The position numbers and the translations under genes are program-made. A stretch of DNA of 64,000 bases from Flavobacterium soyae (GTDB lineage Bacteria; Bacteroidota; Bacteroidia; Flavobacteriales; Flavobacteriaceae), in the NCBI RefSeq assembly GCF_021245985.1, contig NZ_JAJQXA010000006.1, positions 186,001 through 250,000 of the forward strand, given 5' to 3'. The notes beneath the pieces are model-generated. The model did not search any database, had not been told where the DNA came from, and was given only the letters and a program-made list of their open reading frames with translations. This document shows positions 62,424 through 64,000 of this stretch, one piece after another (within the stretch, counting starts at the first letter, position 1; each line of letters begins with the position of its first letter).

Positions 62424-62686
62424 ACTTTGAGGATATTGCTCGTAGGGATTTAAAAAATCACTATAAATCAGGAAATAAAGCTACTATTAAAAAAATTGAA
62501 AAAATACTTTTAGAATTAACGGAAAGTCCTTTTTCTGGGGAAGGACAGCCAGAAGAATTGAAATACAATTATACAGGTTATTGGTCGAGAAAAATCAATA
62601 AAAAAGACCGACTAATTTATAGGGTAGAAGAGGAAATTGTGACTGTTATTATTGTTTCTGCAATGGATCATTATTCAGATAAATAA
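62405..62686 (+). CDS. Txe/YoeB family mRNA-interferase toxin
   Basis: A 93-residue RelE-fold ribonuclease that cleaves mRNA on the ribosome. Family pattern: DIARRDLKNHYKSGNKATIKKIEKILLEL, then the diagnostic SPFSGEGQPEELKYNYTGYWSRKINKKDRLIYRVEEE and the C-terminal HY (in SAMDHYSDK), whose His is catalytic in YoeB. Arg and Glu residues of the active site (RKINKKDRLIYRVEE) are retained, so the toxin looks intact. It starts inside the antitoxin gene (19-nt overlap). The lpxK start is 5 nt after its stop, so this selfish module shares a transcript with an essential lipid A gene. Confidence 0.92.
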   Translation: MGKYFVDFEDIARRDLKNHYKSGNKATIKKIEKILLELTESPFSGEGQPEELKYNYTGYWSRKINKKDRLIYRVEEEIVTVIIVSAMDHYSDK

Positions 62687-62690
62687 TTCT

Positions 62691-63713
62691 ATGAACTTAC
62701 TTCGAAAAATACTTTTCCCTTTCGCCATTCTATACGGATTCATAACCAGCATTCGTAATTTTCTTTTTGACAAAGGAATTTTAAAATCAACTTTTTTTGA
62801 TATTCCGGTTATTGCAGTTGGAAATTTAAGCGTAGGCGGAACCGGGAAAACTCCGCAAATTGAATATTTGATTCGGTTATTATCTGATAAATATAAAGTG
62901 GCGACTTTAAGCCGGGGTTATAAAAGAAAATCGGAAGGTTTTGTTTTGGCAGATGCAGTTTCGAATGCTGAAATTCTGGGCGATGAGCCTTTTCAATTTT
63001 ATCAAAAATTCCCAAATGTTCAGGTTGCAGTTGATGCCAATCGTACAAACGGAATTACACAATTGCTTTCGCAAAAAAATAAGCCACAGGTAATTTTATT
63101 AGATGATGCTTATCAGCATCGAAAAGTAAAAGCTGGATTTTATATTCTGCTGACTTCCTACGGAGATTTATATGCAGATGATTTTATGCTGCCAACAGGA
63201 AATTTAAGAGAAAGCAGAAGTGGAGCCAACAGAGCTAATATTGTTGTGGTTACTAAATGTCCAAATAATTTATCGGAAGAAAAACAAGCTGAGATTCGTT
63301 TGAAATTAAAGCTAAATTATTCACAGCAGATTTTCTTTACTTTTATAGATTATGATACTGTAATTTATGGCAAAAATGAAAAGATTGCTGTTGATGAAAT
63401 TAAATCAGAATCAAAGCTGCTTTTAGCAGGAATTGCAAAACCAAAACCATTTTTTGATTATTTAAAAAATGAAAATGACGAATGTTTGATTTTTCCGGAT
63501 CATCATCATTTTTCTGATGCCGATTTAGATTCTATCCAAAATAAAGCAAACGGAAGAAAAATTATTACAACCGAGAAAGATTATGTTCGCTTAAAAGATT
63601 CAAAGCTGGTTTCTCAATTGTATTACCTGCCAATAAAAAGCATGTTTATCAATCATCAGCAAAATTTTGATGTTTCGATTTTACAGTATATAAAAGAAAA
63701 CTTAGAATCTTAG
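62691..63713 (+). CDS. lpxK: Tetraacyldisaccharide 4'-kinase LpxK
   Basis: Phosphorylates the 4' position of the lipid A precursor at the inner membrane. The frame opens at a start inside the toxin gene (62652), but the ATG at 62691 (MNLLRKILFPFAILYGF) gives the canonical N-terminal membrane helix and 340 residues. The P-loop is GNLSVGGTGKTP (44-55), followed by LSRGYKRKSEGF, GDEPFQFYQKFP, and LLDDAYQHRKVKA, the usual LpxK landmarks. It is 4 nt after the toxin gene. Being essential in bacteria with full lipid A, its co-transcription with a toxin-antitoxin pair is unusual. Confidence 0.95.
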   Translation: MNLLRKILFPFAILYGFITSIRNFLFDKGILKSTFFDIPVIAVGNLSVGGTGKTPQIEYLIRLLSDKYKVATLSRGYKRKSEGFVLADAVSNAEILGDEPFQFYQKFPNVQVAVDANRTNGITQLLSQKNKPQVILLDDAYQHRKVKAGFYILLTSYGDLYADDFMLPTGNLRESRSGANRANIVVVTKCPNNLSEEKQAEIRLKLKLNYSQQIFFTFIDYDTVIYGKNEKIAVDEIKSESKLLLAGIAKPKPFFDYLKNENDECLIFPDHHHFSDADLDSIQNKANGRKIITTEKDYVRLKDSKLVSQLYYLPIKSMFINHQQNFDVSILQYIKENLES

Positions 63714-63738
63714 AAACTCAGCATCTTAGAAGCTTTTA

Positions 63739-64000
63739 CTAATCAAAAAACTTAGCAATTGTACTGTAAAACTCGTCGGGAACAAAAGGTTTTGTAATTA
63801 CATCATTCATTCCAAAAGATAAAAGCATATCCCTGTTTTCGTCAAGCGAAATAGCTGTCAATGCAATAATAGGAGTTGTTTTATCAAAGTCCCGTATTTG
63901 CTGTGTTGCAGTAGTTCCGTTAATTCCGGGCAAATGCACATCCATTAAAATCATATCAAAACGTTTTACTTTTAAAAGCTCGACTGCATCTTCGCCATTG
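63739..64000 (-). CDS. C-terminal receiver domain, partial (cut by window edge)
   Basis: The 3' end of a gene running off the right edge; the frame stays open to base 64000. The visible 87 residues are the second half of a response-regulator receiver domain: VKRFDMILMDVHLPGINGT with the phosphoacceptor Asp in LMDVHLPG, PIIALTAIS with the switch Thr, and the conserved Lys in ITKPFVPDEF. The chain ends 10 residues later without an output domain. That is the layout of the receiver at the C-terminus of hybrid histidine kinases in this phylum, or of a single-domain regulator; upstream sequence is needed to decide. Confidence 0.88.
   Translation of the reverse strand, partial: NGEDAVELLKVKRFDMILMDVHLPGINGTTATQQIRDFDKTTPIIALTAISLDENRDMLLSFGMNDVITKPFVPDEFYSTIAKFFD

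Overview
The window is a stretch of an AT-rich Flavobacterium chromosome. I infer this from several signs: promoters of the Bacteroidetes type (TTG or TTTG about 19-20 nt before TAnnTTTG) ahead of many genes; two SusC/SusD pairs and other TonB-linked receptors; many lipoproteins with a Cys soon followed by acidic residues; and a mevalonate-route isoprenoid gene (HMG-CoA reductase) together with idi. No phage, complete IS, CRISPR array or rRNA operon is visible. Most of the window is core chromosome, with accessory patches in the intergenic repeats.

Layout. 0.1-9 kb: an overlapping operon kdsD-tatC-AhpD-like peroxidase diverging from recQ, then a FAD dehydrogenase, an unknown protein and a quinone reductase. 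9-14.2 kb: a META lipoprotein, an IS-like relic, secreted msrB-msrA, the idi-PTPS/queD-bcp run and manA. 14.2-14.5 kb: two copies of a complete tRNA-Thr transcription unit. 14.6-21.3 kb (mostly minus strand): HMG-CoA reductase, two lipoproteins, a patatin and htpG. 21.5-31.4 kb: two lipoproteins (one OmpA-like), a lone ABC ATPase, fabH, a GIY-YIG nuclease gene bracketed by hairpin repeats, cutC, a TonB-dependent receptor and argS. 31.6-41.4 kb: two susC-susD loci that share a promoter design. 41.5-45.7 kb: a DUF6607 gene divergent from a hmuR-like receptor and hmuY (heme uptake). 46.0-50.5 kb: two SGNH proteins, one with a LysM domain, and an MBOAT acyltransferase, a likely envelope O-acetylation operon. 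50.8-54.5 kb: ffh, folD and corA. 54.5-55.2 kb: a gene-free cluster of structured repeats. 55.3-64 kb: a membrane protein/HTH regulator/DUF4173 cassette, rluF, an ABM protein, a hydrolase, a coiled-coil protein, a Nif3-like protein, a YoeB-type toxin-antitoxin pair, lpxK and the end of a receiver-domain protein cut by the window edge.

Most interesting signal: a family of about 25-nt repeats with a TGTCA head followed by a small hairpin. Its stem arms change in a compensatory way between copies (GGCT with AGCC, CACT with AGTG, CCT with AGG). Six copies bracket the small GIY-YIG nuclease gene at 25.7 kb, a seventh lies in frame inside argS, and a related pair forms a perfect 31-bp inverted repeat at 7.9-8.0 kb. 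The arrangement recalls REP sequences and their RAYT transposases, but with a GIY-YIG enzyme as the candidate partner. Second to this are the LysM-SGNH/MBOAT operon, the loss of zinc-ligand cysteines in both RecQ and the CT398-like protein, and the matching promoters of the two susC loci.

All gene calls come from reading the translated sequence and recalling family motifs; no database search was run. Several starts were moved downstream of the longest ORF start where a -7 box, an in-frame ATG or a neighbouring gene argued for it.
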